Assembly: GCA_012845835.1 (NCBI GenBank) | Contig: JABAKD010000030.1 | Location: 11,990,080 to 12,054,079, forward strand | DNA: 64,000 nucleotides | Source of the DNA: Undaria pinnatifida | Taxonomy: Eukaryota; Sar; Phaeophyceae; Laminariales; Alariaceae | Direction of reading: 5' to 3' | Part shown: one piece after another, positions 24,236 to 37,400 of the stretch | How the letters are laid out: each line of letters opens with the position of its first letter | Numbering within the stretch: the first letter of the stretch is position 1 | Program-made: the position numbers and the translations under genes | The notes under the pieces: model-generated | Seen by the model: the letters and a program-made list of their open reading frames with translations, nothing else | What the model was told of the DNA's origin: nothing | Databases searched by the model: none

Positions 24236-24545
24236 GATGCAATGACAGCCGCAACTCAACTGAGCACGGATGGCATGACTGGTCCCTTCGCCTATCGCAT
24301 CTGCAAAGTGACGGCATGCAGCATACTAGTGCGGGCACAGTTCAGTCGCGGAAGGGAAGCGATTTTTCATACGTAATGCACCCAGATTGAACCTGGATGC
24401 ACCACGCATGATAAATAGTTTCCCGTTCGTAATTGAGCTGTGCAGCACTAGAATGCTGCATGCCGTCACTTTGCTGGTGCCATAGACGAAGGGGCCAGTC
24501 ATGCCATCCGTGCTCAGTTGAGTTGCGACAACAACTGCGTCGGCC
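24236..24545. repeat. Inverted duplication of a coding-like 115-bp segment
   Basis: The plus-strand arm (24236-24350) and minus-strand arm (24545-24430) both read ATQLSTDGMTGPF and KVTACSILV in frame, with differences elsewhere, around an 80-bp spacer. The arms could form a long hairpin. The peptide is not one I recognise. Confidence 0.7.
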
Positions 24546-24559
24546 ATCGGCCATGGCAG

Positions 24560-27031
24560 TTCTGTCCGTCGCTTCGATTGCGCTCTCGCCACAGGTCTGA
24601 CAACATACTATAGTGTACAAGTAAGGCGAGGTGAGCACGGGACGGCAGGCACGTTTGTACGAGTTTGCAAACAACCCTGAAAATCGAACCAATATTGAAG
24701 TGAAGGGTTTTCTCGGGCAAGGTGTCTTTAAATCAATAGGAAAAAGCGGCGAAGGCTTGCTTCTTAGCGAAGGAATTTAGCCAACCCGAGGACATTGGTA
24801 TGTTTTAAAGGTTCGCCCCTGCTCCGTCTGCAGCGTCGCTCAAGAGCTTTTTGCGGGGCCTGCGAACGAAAACGGCGTGCCGACTCTCCATTTTGCGTAG
24901 CCCGGGTCATCGTCCCAGGCGATTGCGCGAGACGGTCACTGAGCATTTCAGTGCGTGTTTCCCCGGTTAAGGCGAAACGTCAAACGAAAATTGATCTGTC
25001 TGCATAGATCGAAGTATCGACTAAACGAAGGTAGCCCGCATTGGTCCGTGTTCTTGCCCGGTACAGCAGTAGAGTACGGCATGTAGCCTTTCTCTTATGT
25101 TTTTCAATTTTTTTCTGTAAACCGTGTGGAGGCAATAGCCATGATCTTGAACGTGCAACTTTGGAGAGCTGAAGCAATACTCTAGATTTGCTTGTGAGCC
25201 TGGACGAACTAAAAACGCTCCGGTTTTCGCAGACCGCGTGTATCGTGAATACGCTCAGATCTATTGTTAAGTAACGGGTCGTCGTCATCAGACATTCCAG
25301 ATCACTCTGGCGTTGATTTGGGGCAGAAGAAGGGGGGGCGACAGGCCATGCCTGGGTGCTAGAGGCTGTCAGATGTCGTTGCCTAGCATAGCGAGGACGG
25401 GTATCGCTAATCGACACACGACGCGTATGAAAATAGGCGGAAGTGTGGTGAGCTAAAGCTTTATTTTTCCCCATCCGCCGGAGGATAAAAAAAAAAAAAA
25501 AAAAAAAAGCTAGCTACATGGTACCTCGTCTGTGCTATAAACTTCTCGCCGCTCACATGACCCCCCAGAGAGACATTAAAAAACTGTGATAGATTTTGGA
25601 CGAAAGTGCCTTCCATTGTAAACAGCGTGTGTTAGCGCTACGCGTATAGAATGGACGTGGACGAGATGGGATAGGCAGCCAGCATATGCTGCTTCGCGGA
25701 GCATAGGCGAGTAGAGTGCTTTGTGGTACAATCGGGCCCTTTTCAGCGCGATACATGGTACCGGCATATATGAACGGTTGGGCGTCTGAAAAGCGGGAGT
25801 GTCGCAAAGAAAAGAGTGTACTTGTTAAATTAAAGGGTGGGGGACACAGAGTGCCCCCTGCAGGTCTGCCAATTGAGCAGGTCCTCGGAGAGTACTCACT
25901 TTCGTTCCTTCGTAGAGATATAGCTGTATTCGTTTCCACCAGCGCCCGGGATAGCTTCTGAGATCGGAGGCGCGTGCCTCCGATCTAATTCCTAACTTCC
26001 CCGAATATAAACCGCCAACCTTATCATACGAAACCCATCCAAATGATCCCAAATTCGGATACCTACAGGCCTTTCGAGGCCGTATCTTAACACTAGCCCA
26101 CCCTGATGAGTCGCATATGCAGAAATATGGGAGGTTCGGGGAAACTCCGGTTCTACGAACTAGACCATGAGTCGAAGATGCGGCTCCTCAAACCCCACTC
26201 CCACACCTCTAACCGTCTGGCTACTATGGAGCCAGGAACACGCGACCTGTGTCGGCTCTTACTGTGTGTATTCATACAAGGTTCGTACATTGCTTGGGCC
26301 GTCACTGTTAGAGACCAGGGAGGGTGCTCATTTGGGTCAACACACCAGCGTAGCGATGGCTGTGTCCTGGTGCGGATACTTCGTAGGGCGTGTATCAGCC
26401 TGATAGGCGTCATGCGTTCGAGATGGTGCCCGGGGCGCATGTACTCCTACTGTCACGCCTGCTCTCATCCCCGCTCTCCTCCTTCTCGACCGAACAAGGG
26501 CGTGATATGAACGTAACAACATGTTTACAACAAAACGCACACGGGGGTCTACGTCTTACAGGAGGACATCACGAGTAGGTTGTCCAGTAGCAATCGCAGA
26601 TGTAAAATACTGCTGCATGAACTAACAATGCCGAAGTTGGAGCACCAAGAGTTTAACACAGAGTCGCTCACGTGAAAAGTTCCTTCCAGAATCAACCTAA
26701 GTTCGCTAGTCGTGGAGACTAGACCTATGAAAAACTTAACCCTAATCCTAACCCTGACCCTTCCCTCTATCCTTAATTGACACGTTTGCCTTCGAAACAG
26801 GTCGTCAACGGATTCCATTTCAGCCGAGGGTGTTCGGGTCAGCAGGAATTTTGACCAAAACAAAGAATATACTTTAGCGGTCGAAACACCCAATCTCGTC
26901 AACATCGATCTCCGCACCCTCCAAGCGACGTGACTGGAGTAACCCAACATGTAGGAGTTCTAGCAAAAAGATATATACATAACTGATAGAGGAGTCAATA
27001 ACCCGAGCCTTGTTTTGAATACCAGACTCAC
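24560..27031. other. Gene-poor stretch, possibly 3' exons of the minus-strand gene
   Basis: The gene at 27.0-28.3 kb (-) has an open donor at its last recognised exon, so further exons should lie here, but none could be chosen with confidence. One candidate is a minus-strand stretch near 26770-26870 coding AEMESVDDLFRRQTCQ. A 21-base A-run is at about 25488-25508. Telomere-like CCTAATCCTAACCCTGACCC is at about 26741. Confidence 0.4.
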
Positions 27032-28286
27032 CGCTTGCTTCCAGCACAGTCCGTGCTTCCCGTTCGCTTGGGTCCGCCTCGCCCGCCTGTGCTGCCATGA
27101 TAACAGATAATCCCACGAAACCTTTTCCCACCCCGTCTTCTTTCGGCAAACCTCCCCCTTCTCTCCATATCCCCCCCAGCACCGACAGAAGATGCAACTG
27201 GAGGCCCCTTGCTCGAGGAAAAACGTAGAATTTGTCGACATCATATCGCACCGCACAAACGCTTACTATAAAAAATGTGAAGGCGAACATGTCTCATGAA
27301 CGATTGACAAGGCCGGGTTACCATATACACACCGCATCATACCAACAATGGGATGCGGCGGCTGTATACAGTAGCACTACCCATGAGTCTCGTAGTCGCG
27401 TGACGGAATAGGCTACCGGGTAGTGAGCAGTGCTATCAATATTGTATAACAAACAAATCACATTTCGAGTTGGAGAAATCTCGCGAAGCCGTCGTATGAA
27501 TAAAAGCACAACGCACACCTACCTACATGTTTACTATTAATAGCCGTATACCCCTCAACGAATACCCCCGTACCACGCAGACACAAGTAGTCTAGTAGTG
27601 ACTCACCTAACGGTGGTGAACTTAACGATGTACGAGCCGCGTAGCTTCATCTCAGTTCGCGGCGAAGGATCGAACACAAAGAAATCACAACCACAAGCCC
27701 CTCCGTCCTCCACTGGGGGCAGAGGAATAGCGCACACAACCAAGCTCTCCTCGCCAGAGCTCACGACAACGCACCATTTTTCCCCGTTGCAAGCCTCTAG
27801 CGCAGCATTCTTGAGAGCGTGGATCTGTCGCAGCAGCAGCGTCTCGTCTCGCTCCGCCTTGAAGTTTCTTGATACGCGGATCTCACGGCCAATGCAGGCC
27901 AACCGATTTCCGAAAATCCCTCGAACTTTAGTGAGTAGATCAGAGACCGCGGTGTTTACGGTTCCTCCCTTCTGCGACCGAGTTGTCCCTGCAAGGGCTG
28001 CAGCTAATCGGCCGCCGAGCTCAGCTGCGCTCTGCATGATGGTCTCGAGATCGCCAGCTGACATCGCGATCCCACCCGTTCCAACATGACTCGCCAGGCG
28101 AACATCTACATGTTCATCGCTAGTCAATGGGCTGTGGGCTATAGGGTAGTGCGATAGGAACCGGTCGGTAAAGCCCAGGCAGCAGAGGGTTGATGCAGGT
28201 GTCGGCAGAGTAGCTCGAGGGGGGAACGTTGCCAAGGAGTCAGGTGCTGTCGCTGATACAACTTTGTCGAAAACTGAGGAAAACAT
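27032..28286 (-). CDS. Unrecognised protein, two exons supported, 3' end missing
   Basis: Exon 1 is taken as 28286-27607, from the first ATG (MFSSVFDKVVS). Exon 2 is 27207-27032. Donors are TTAG|GTGAGT and AGCG|GTGAGT, and the 2/1 phase join is exact. Visible product is about 285 residues. Notable stretches are a helical IMQSAAELGGRLAAALAG, then GNRLACIGREIRVSRN, then GEKWCVVVSS, and FFVFDPSPRTE followed by RGSYIVKFTTVRGLQLHLL. The FDPSPR plus YIVKF pattern faintly resembles the strand pair after the catalytic His in some papain-fold peptidases, but no catalytic triad can be assigned. Exon 1 could also begin at an acceptor (CTGCAG near 28313), with earlier exons unseen. Confidence 0.55.
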
Positions 28287-30432
28287 GGGCGGCGATCTCT
28301 GCTGCTGTGATCCTGCAGATAAACGACCGTGTGGAAGAAGTCTCGCCGCTCGCGCCGACGACAATATTTTATCCTAGCACTTCAACGTTGCTCCGCCCAT
28401 GCCTTGCTTGGGGCTGCGAGATGGCTGTAGCCTCGAGTCCTCTCTGGAAGCTGCCACGCAGGGTAGTGATATTGACGATTCGATCACCTCATGCGAGAGA
28501 TCCGACACGGAGATGATCGAGGATCTCAAGGTTGCCAAAAACGCCCAAATAACCGTCAACCTCCGAACATCGAAGAAGCCAGCCAAAACAACCGGGGCTC
28601 GGCGTCTCCCCAGGCGGATCCAACCAAAACAAGCAACACCACCACTGATATGCCGTCAGTGGAGGGCTCAAGGGTTGTCGGGTACGGTGTTGCACTGACT
28701 GGATGCCTGCGTTGGGATCTGTGCCCCCTTGCAAGATCTTTTGAAATCCTAATATGGGAGTTCACACAATTTTGGTGGCGTTTTTAAACCGGAGAACGTT
28801 GCAGCACCGAGATCTGGACCAGTTGACCTAGTGTGTGTGCTGTGTGTGCTGTGTGCAGTGCGTGTGTGCTGCTGTGTGTGGCCTGCGGGGCCATTATGGG
28901 CAAATATGATGGCTGGCAGTGGCTTGGTGAGCTCTCGAAGATCTTGCAGACGTTTCGCCACATGTACTTACATCGAAAGGCAGAGGAGAAACATCCTGCT
29001 TTGGGAGACTGGCGGCGAGAGCTTCGTCAATTCTTGAATGTGAGCCAGGCCAGGCATTCGCTCGCAAACCGATACCAGCCAGCCAGCCAGCCAGATTACG
29101 TAGCTATTAAGAAGTATACCCAAGACCATGTATACGCTGCGGGTAGTGATGAACGCGTGATCGTGTTCGATGCCACAGACTGTTCTCGATACCCCTATCA
29201 TACCTCCGTTCGCTGTACGTTACACCTGCGGACACTCTATTATCGTACCTGGTATAGAGCATTGCTCACCCCTGCTCGCTCGTTATCTTGCTGCGAACAC
29301 GTTCAGGATCTGCTTTTGAGTTGTCGTTTAGCTGCACGAGAGGAAGAGGGCTCGCCCTGGGTGCACTACCAATTCGACACGTTCTGCTCTGTCCTTACTC
29401 ACGGCTACTGTGACTGGTGAGTCTTGTTCGTACGTTGTGTGTACACTACAGCAGTACTCGTATTAATACGGCTATGACCTACGAGTGTATTAGACTAGAC
29501 TATAGTCTGTGGTATTAACGGGAACGTCTTCGTGATATTCCTGGTACCCGGTACGAGGTATCTGTACCGGAGGTAACGCTGCTGTATCTGAGCAACACAG
29601 TCTTGTAGTATGAGTTGGTTAAGGGGGTTCTGGCCTGCTTCCTCTTGCCGCCAGCGTTAGTGAGCAGGGGCAAGGGTGCCATTAATTTCCATTTTGCTGA
29701 GGCTGTATCTCTGAGCGTAAAACTACGAATGGTATAGACGTAAAATCTCTCTGCCTGCAGATGCGCGGCGGAGCAGATTGGCGTCTTGCGGCACGAAGCA
29801 AGAAAACAGATAGCAAAACACGTGCACCCACCTTTTGGGGAATAATTACTTTGAGTCAGTATGAACACTGTTAGGTCTGGGACTGGAAGTCGATTTGACC
29901 CAAAAAAATGGCAGATCTATTCGACGAAAACCGCCAAAAATTCCAAAAAAATGTCTCGGAGAAAAAAATTGCCAACACTGTTTTTACTTGGTTTCAGACT
30001 GAAGTCATGTTTGACAGGGTATCACAAAATACTCCAACACAGGAGGCGAGTTGGATCCTGAAATTCGACAGACACGTGTAATCAGTGTAAACGGAGGGAA
30101 GTACTGATTATTCAGAATTTTCCGTTATATTTTGAAGTCTAATCGGACGGAAATGTGCGGGAAAACTCGTGTGTTCTGCTTACATTCGTCTCTTGCTCAA
30201 TGGGGTCGAACTACTGCAACTGGGTATTGGTAAAATACCAGTGTTCCCCTCCGCCGGGACTTGGCGGAGACAGCAAAGCAATCCGCTCTCAAATCCAGTT
30301 AATAGCCGGCGAGAAATTCGCAATCAAAGTTGGCCCCATTGGGTCATTCTGGCAGAGTGATTGTGCAAAGTTAGCCGTGGGCAACTCGAAAAAACCTGAA
30401 GGCACCGGACCGAAAGGAAAAAATAAAAAACT
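28287..30432. other. Gene-poor stretch with short coding-like pieces
   Basis: A plus-strand piece near 28430-28610 reads an acidic then basic peptide (SDIDDSITSCERSDTEMIED), then shifts frame. Another at 28896-29030 reads KYDGWQWLGELSKIL and RKAEEKHPALGDWRREL before a weak donor (AAT|GTGAGC). Neither could be joined to a gene; they may be relics. Nothing supported between 29.4 and 30.4 kb. Confidence 0.3.
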
Positions 30433-30846
30433 TTGCAAAAGGTCAAGGAAGCTTATCGGGCGGGTACCGTGACCACGACGGCAGACGCGGGTGTGGCTGC
30501 ACGCCGGGCGCTTGCCATCCAGCGCGACGAAAGCCGGGTCGATACCGCTGAGGCAAAGTCTTTGCTGCAAGATGTCTCTCATCAGTTGTCCGAGGAGAAA
30601 GGCAAACTCAACCTGGAGCAGGACCTCCGGCACGAGTCAGATGCAGCCTTGGCCCAAACCCGAGTCGAGCTACACGCACAGCAGCAACTTTCCCGCGAGC
30701 TAGAGGTGAAGCGTGCTGCGTCGGAGGCACGCGAGATAGAGTTGGGAAAGACGCTGGAGGAGGTTCGCGAGGAAAAAAAAACTACGGCACAGCAGGAGGG
30801 GGGTCAGCACCTCCGCTTTCAAGCGTGTCCGACACGGGATGCATAG
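30433..30846 (+). CDS. Hypothetical coiled-coil ORF
   Basis: An open frame of 137 codons, rich in Glu, Ala, Gln, Arg and Leu with heptad-like spacing (LLQDVSHQLSEEKGKLNLEQ and ELEVKRAASEAREIELGKTL). It has the GC-rich codon use of the real exons nearby, unlike the flanking AT-rich DNA. No domain is recognised. It could be an exon of an unseen gene or a retroelement remnant. Phase does not support joining it to the F-box gene downstream. Confidence 0.4.
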   Translation: MQKVKEAYRAGTVTTTADAGVAARRALAIQRDESRVDTAEAKSLLQDVSHQLSEEKGKLNLEQDLRHESDAALAQTRVELHAQQQLSRELEVKRAASEAREIELGKTLEEVREEKKTTAQQEGGQHLRFQACPTRDA

Positions 30847-30953
30847 GCCTGCTGTCGGCCATCTTGCCGGAGGGCCCACCAGAAGATGTGTTCGGCCCAC
30901 GCTAGCTGTCCCTTGAGTACGCTGCTACACGCGGGGGGTAGAGCAGCGCCTCG

Positions 30954-30954
<1 letters not shown>

Positions 30955-30998
<44 letters not shown>
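30955..30998. repeat. (CAG)n microsatellite
   Basis: About thirteen near-perfect CAG units, followed by AAG CAA CAG. Not inside a supported exon. Confidence 0.9.
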
Positions 30999-31002
<4 letters not shown>

Positions 31003-31575
31003 ACAGCTATTTTTTTTCTACACACGCTCCAACTTGTTTGCCGCAGAACAGCAGCAAGCGGCACAGGCTTTGCTTTCACGAATATTTTTTTGTAGGTGAT
31101 GTGGCGCCTTTCCCCCCATCGCTGATTGGTTGATCTCCTAAAGAGTGTTTTTCCCAGAGAACGACCATGGGACATTTTTTTCCCAAATTCTATGTCCAAA
31201 ATTTTCTGTTTGCAATGTCAACACGTGCAGTGTTTAACGCAGGGGATTAGGGTCGATCCTAACGATACGTACAGCACTTCAGTTTTTGATGAAGTTTCGG
31301 CATTTTACCAAATCTGCGAAGGTTGAATCTTCCCGAGTACGAGCCTCAGTTGGCTCGCAAAACAATTGTCCACCCGGCACAGAACCGCCACTACAGCAGC
31401 AACGCTCGCGGAAGACACCCACGTGGTTGTCCCACTGGAGTCGGCCTTACTCGTAGGCACGTGTCGGGGCCTTGGGGAGTGAAATCCATCACCAACTCGT
31501 CGCGCTACAACGCCCAACGTGACAAAAAAGTCTCAGCTACAACTGCCTTCAGCGAGCTCGTTCGGTCGGCCTCCT

Positions 31576-34021
31576 TGTTGATTGGGGATTTTCAGTATGA
31601 CAGTTACGTATCAGCTTCGTGCCGGCTCGGGCTTCTGGACTATTATTGGGTACCTAATAGTACCTGGTTGGCGTTCTTGATGGTAGACTGCTGTGCGCTA
31701 TCGCTCGGGAGCTCACTCTTCTCGGAGATCTTGCGCACGAGTTCTCTTCTCGGAGGTCTCACCTATGAGTTCTCTGCTCGACTTGCCTCTACCCTGTGGT
31801 TGGGAGACGTAATACAATGACTTAAAACCTACCCCGCTTGGAGCTAACGAACACTCTAGAGAGCGAACCAATTTGGTCTAGCCTCATGAGGGGTCTACGG
31901 GCCAGCAGTATTGGAACAGGGCCGTGCTTTTATCGAAGCTTGGTGGGGAAGGAAGGGCCATGTTTGTGGAGCCAATTTTTTTTCGAGATCAGCGGAGACG
32001 AGCTGCAAGGCGCAAGGAGAAGTCCGGTGGGGAGAAGGAGAGAGCCACCGCTGGTATGTCAGGGAGAGATGCTGTACTGCCATCGTCGGAGTTCTTCGAT
32101 GGTGGAAGAAGGAGGGCAGCTTGATAAGCGAGTTGTCTTCGGACCCAGAGATGATGTTTTTGTGGAGACATTGTTTTCAGGGAGAAGCCACTGCTGCTGT
32201 AGACTTACGTACCGCAGTAGTAGCTAAGGCCCTACGGTGGAGCATGACCGTAGGCAGGGACTAGCAGCAGCTTACGTCCATGATGATAGCGTTACCTAGG
32301 ACACCCCCACCGTATACAGCGGACAGGGGGGTTTGCAACAGCAGCTGAAAGCCCTATGGCGGAAGGACAGCCGTAGGCACCCTCGCCGTGTGTTACAAGC
32401 GGGGAATTCTTAGTCGCAAGGCATTTATTTTTTATATATTTGCCGTGCGCCCTCTACTTCAGAAGGTTGGTTGTGGAGGCAGCAGGTATGGGGTTATCTC
32501 ATTCTCCGCGAGAAGTCGCGTGGCCGCCAGCCGTGTGCACCCTACCATGGCGAGTGATTTGGTAGGGCGAAGTCGCGCGGCATAATAGCCACGTGCTTCC
32601 TGCTGCTGGTAACAGTGGTAGGAAAGGACGTGGGATAATCGTGGGCAGTCTGCAGCAGTACCAAATAACGATGGGGTTTCATCTCGGCAACAAGTCGACC
32701 GGCATGGCCGCACGCACTCCATGATATACAGCAGCAACAGCAGCAGCAGGAGAGGTCATGGGCGGAGCAGATCGGTTCATCATTTCGCCAGCCGGAGCTT
32801 TATGGTTCGGCAACATCGGGGGGCGAGGGGGGGGTACAGATCTGGTCAAAGTGGTGAATTTATTTTGACGATGGATTCACTTTTCGATCGAAGCATTGTT
32901 TTTGGTCGAATATGACGTCCCTATTTATTTACTTCAAGAGTGAAGACCCGTTAAATATTAGGCAATTTATTTGCAGTTAGAGTGGAGACCCGCAGATAGT
33001 ATCAACTAAGATTCGTTATGGGTGGTATACGTAGCCTTTTTCACCTGGTAGTTTTGAAGTGTGTTTTCATGTTCAAATCAAACAGTCTTTGTAAATCCGG
33101 AAAACTTGTAGTGTTTTCCTGGTGTAGACAGGACCAGAAGGGAACTGGTGGAGCTGATATACATACGATAACGCCTGGCAATTTGGAAGTGTGCTTTTCA
33201 TGTTCAAATCAAATAGTCTTTGTAAATCCAAAAAACCTGTATATAGCTTGATGGGTGGTTGCAATCTTGTTTGGGAATTCAAAGGATAAGATATTTTGAG
33301 AATTTGATTATCTCACAAGCAAGTTGTTTAGCATTTGTTTTGCAATGAAAAACGAGGTGGCTTGTGGATGGTCAGATACTCTTTGTATCAGGGAGAGCGT
33401 ATGCTAATTTTCGCGTCGGATAAATTCTGTGTTTGCGGACAAAAATGTATGCTATATTACTTTACCGATATGATTCTTGTATCTATGGCGGTAGTAGGGG
33501 ACAACGGAAGACCTTTGGCCGGGTGACCTTGCGATCTCTGGCATTTTATCTGTCGCAATTAGTTTTTGCCTTAATGGCGCGGCTGCTGTAATCTGTTCGT
33601 GTGGTTACAATTGTTGTAAGTGGGAGTATGGGAGAGGTTTTCGCTCATAAGAATGAGTTTCCTCTTGCCATTTTTTGTTGTTTTAGGTGATGGAATTGAG
33701 TCAATTGCTGATTCGTCACTGTCTCGTGAAGAATCCGGGAGGGTGTTGATTTGGGATGTTCAGCATGCCAGTTACGTATCAGTTTCGTGCCGGTTCAGGC
33801 TTCTGGACTATTATTGGGTACCTAATAGTACCTGGTTGGCGTTCTTGATGGTAGGCTGCTGTGCGCTCTCGCTCGGGAGCTCAGTCTTCTCGGAGGTCTT
33901 ACGCTCGAGTTCCCTTCTCGGAGATCTCACGCATAAGTTCTCTGCTCGACTTGCCTCTACCCTGTGGTTGGGGTACGTAATACAATGACTTGAAACCTAC
34001 CCCGCTTGGAGCTAACGAACG
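31576..34021. mobile_element. Non-autonomous LTR retrotransposon with 278-bp LTRs and 5-bp target-site duplication
   Basis: Direct repeats of 278 bp (31576-31853 and 33744-34021) begin TGTTG and end AACA or AACG. They are about 93-95% alike by eye. The bases CTCCT flank the element on both outer sides (31571-31575 and 34022-34026), a standard 5-bp target-site duplication. The 1.9-kb internal part has no gag or pol motif that I can find, so it resembles a LARD-type non-autonomous element. A purine-rich GGGAGGG abuts the right LTR, giving a weak hint of plus orientation. It sits upstream of, or in an early intron of, the F-box gene. Confidence 0.82.
33052..33243. repeat. Duplicated 60-bp segment inside the LTR element
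   Basis: Two copies of a unit containing CATGTTCAAATCAAACAGTC and CTTTGTAAATCC, about 132 bp apart (33052-33115 and 33183-33243). Part of the internal region of the LTR retrotransposon; non-coding. Confidence 0.7.
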
Positions 34022-34481
34022 CTCCTCGGTGCGGTTACTTTGTCAACTCGACGAAGAGAGCTCAGGAGCCCACTGCGCCTTCTGCGATCAGCCATGACCT
34101 ACCAATGGCCTTGGGAACGACCCTGCTCAGTCTCGTGCGCTCGCGAGTGGTGGCACAGCTCGAGCGGTGCCGCTGCCCGATCCTCTACAACCTTGTACCT
34201 AAATTTTGTTTTTTTCCCTAGAAAAACTGAAAAACTAAAAGCAAGTTTTTCCGGGGGTGATTTTTTTTAGTTTTTTCCCGAAATAATTTCTATTTCGGGA
34301 AAAACCGAAACTTTCGGTAAAAAACGAAATAATAGCTTTGTTAGGAACGACCCTTAGACGAGACATCACTCCCTGGCGCATGGCTCCATAGCTCACAGCT
34401 GGCTTACATCCCCGGGATTGTATCTAGGGAAACGCGTGACTCTTCTTCGCTCGTTCCGTACGCCACTCGCTCTTGCAACAG

Positions 34482-37400
34482 GTTCTCCGCGGATGCCTTC
34501 GGGTGCGGCCTAATGCCGGAGGTTCTGGATGCTCTCCTCGAGGTATGTATGTCTCTCTCGCTCTGCTTCCCCCGAGTGTGTCGGGGCATGCTTGTAATTC
34601 ACCGTGGGCTTTAGAGGGGAAATTGACGAGTAGGATTGACGATTACAGTTACAGTTTCACAGGTTATGAATCTACCACGAAGCAAAGCGGGAGGACGATG
34701 TTAGTTATGCTCAACTAGCTCAAACGCAAGGAGCTGAATGACACGCGCCTAGCATCAACTATCGTACATTTCGCGCTCACATTGGAAAACGCGAGCCCTA
34801 ATAGAGTCAATGCTATCCATATCGCCCTGCTGATTACCTGGTAGGCAAGAGGGGCTCCGCTCCCTGGCCAACTTAACCTCGGGCTAAAACACTCTCACCG
34901 TGACAGCAATACGTTGCTAAAGCATATGAACAGCGTTCATATCGGGGTTATGTGGGGTTTCTCAACTCTGCGCGCGGTTTGGCCTTGATGTTACACGTAT
35001 GATACGATGCCGCATGCTTGTTGTTTGTCTGATGTTGCAGGTTCAATCAGAGCTTGCGGTGTGTGCGCCAGCGATTGTTCAGGTGCTTCTGCAACGTCTG
35101 GCCACCCTTCGTCCCGCTAGCGAGGTGAGATATGTTCTACCATGCGCTCTCTCTTGATATGTGCTTCAGCGAGTTCCGTCGTCTAATGTCTTGGTTTGGA
35201 TGTTTGGCTCCCTGCCTACACCCTACTGCTCTTTTACGCCACCCTCACCAGTTATACCTTTTTGCGGCGCACCAAGAACTAACCTTTACTATTGCTGTAC
35301 GAAACCGGTAGCACATAAGAGACGAGGGTTTCCACGAGCCAGAAATTTGACCAACACTAAAACTTCGGACTTGAAATGCCTCCTGTTTTCTCGAACAAGA
35401 CAGGTCCTTGAGCCAAGAGTCAATTGCAGCGGGCGCAGTATGATATATATGCTGTTTCGTTCAAATGGACGGCTGGTGTGCAGCCATGGCAGCTACCCTA
35501 CTGCTCATGCACGCATCTGGCTCCCTCGAAGAGACATGGAACCCTCCACCCGTCCTCCCGCTACCCTTGTCGTTCTGCTTGCCCGTCCTCGCCCTTCTTC
35601 GCCTTGTATTCCTTCCCATCGCGACAGACGAAGCGCTCGTTTAACTTGCTTGTGAACGGGCTAGAGCGCGCTCTCGACGCTTGTCCAGCAATTCCTGGCG
35701 CAGCCTTAGAGACATCGATCGAGAACTGCCTTCGAAAGCCGTCACTCGACGCGAGCTGGTCGCTGCGAGCTGCACGCATGTTCGTCCGGGCGTTGCTGTC
35801 GTTGGTTTCTCGGTCTCCGCGGTCGCTGTGTCAGTCGGTGGTGCCTGTGCTGGTGAGGTTTGTGTCGGAGCGGGAGTGCGACTTGAGCGGTGAGTGGTGG
35901 ACGTCTATTTAGCGGGGTGCCATGCAGGGGCAAAGCATCTACAGTGCCACTGTCGCGGTGCAATCGTTACTCAGACTGCAGTATGTTTAACCCGTCCACC
36001 TATAAGATTGCTTCGACTAACACTTTTTCAACGTTACATAGCCTATCCCGTTTACATGTACCCGTCCCGTGGCCCGTACGTAACACATTGATAAGTTTTG
36101 GTACGTTTTGTTTACAAACTACTTAAATTTGAGTAGGATATTTTTTGCACTCGGGAAAGGGTTAAGGACCTTAACCGTATCATTTTCCAGGGCTTTCACG
36201 GGTCAAAATCCGACCAGCGGGTTGCGTCAGGAGGTTTCCAGGTTCTCGCGGGTCGGGTTGGGTCGGATCGGGTCGGGTCAGGGCATGTTCGAATTGTCAC
36301 GGGTCGGGTCCGGAGGTTTTTGACTATCACGGGTCGGGTCGGGTCACCTTGGCCAGGTTTTTGACTATTACGAGTCGGGTCGGGTCACCCTGGCCAGACC
36401 CGGCCCGCGAAAAGTGACCTGGCCCATGAAAAGCTCTGCGGTTTTCGTTCACGCTTGGGAACATGCTAGGGTATTATAAGTTGCACCACTAACACCATTA
36501 CCATTACCACCACTAACACCATTACCATTAGCACCACTAGCACCACTAGCACCACTAGCACCACTAACACCACTAACACCATTAGCACCACTAACACCAT
36601 TACCACGATTGTGTTTAGGAGGCTCCGACTCCTCGGTTGAGGAGCTGTATAGTACTATAATACTATACTACTATAATACTATAATACAATAACACTGTAA
36701 CACATAAAAAACTAAGTGATTCGGAGAAAAATAAAAGCTCTCCCCAGTGAACATGAATATTCCCATGACGTTGGTATGCAACGAAACATGTTGCAATTTT
36801 GTTTTGATGACATCCCAATCAATTTTTTTTTCATGAGAAAATCCACACAATCCTGGGTAAAGGAGCCCCTCCACTCAGACACTCAGATTCGTTTTTCCCA
36901 GACAAAACATGCTAAAAAGTGCAAACCCTATCGCAGCGTGCGTCCTTGGCTATTGGCTAGACGTTCAATGCCATCACAGATTGTGAGGGTGTCATATTGG
37001 GAGGTACAGATCTATCGGCTATTCTGATTGCTACAACCCTGGTCAACAAACAAGACCACCAGCAAGGATACCCCTTCAAGAGCCGCGCTGGCCATACGGT
37101 AATTCTCTCCGTGCATTTTCCACCTTTTGGTCTTTTGTGTTGTACAGTTTTTCTTTTCTGCAGCAGCTATACAATTTCCATTAAAATATAGCTACACAAT
37201 TTCCATCGTAATACAGGCTTATCAAATACGCCTTGGGGAAAGCGGCACACCTCTTATAAACCAAACCTGGTCCACGTGGTCCACGTTCACAGACGGGCTT
37301 TGAAGACAGCTACGAAACGTTTAGCCCAATATTCTTTGAACTACCAGCATATCACTAAAACCAAGCCTTGTTATGTTTGCATTCCGTAAATATATGCCTT

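Noticed and set aside
36486-36608. CRISPR-like array
   Set aside because: 9-bp units without spacers in a eukaryotic intron; a minisatellite.
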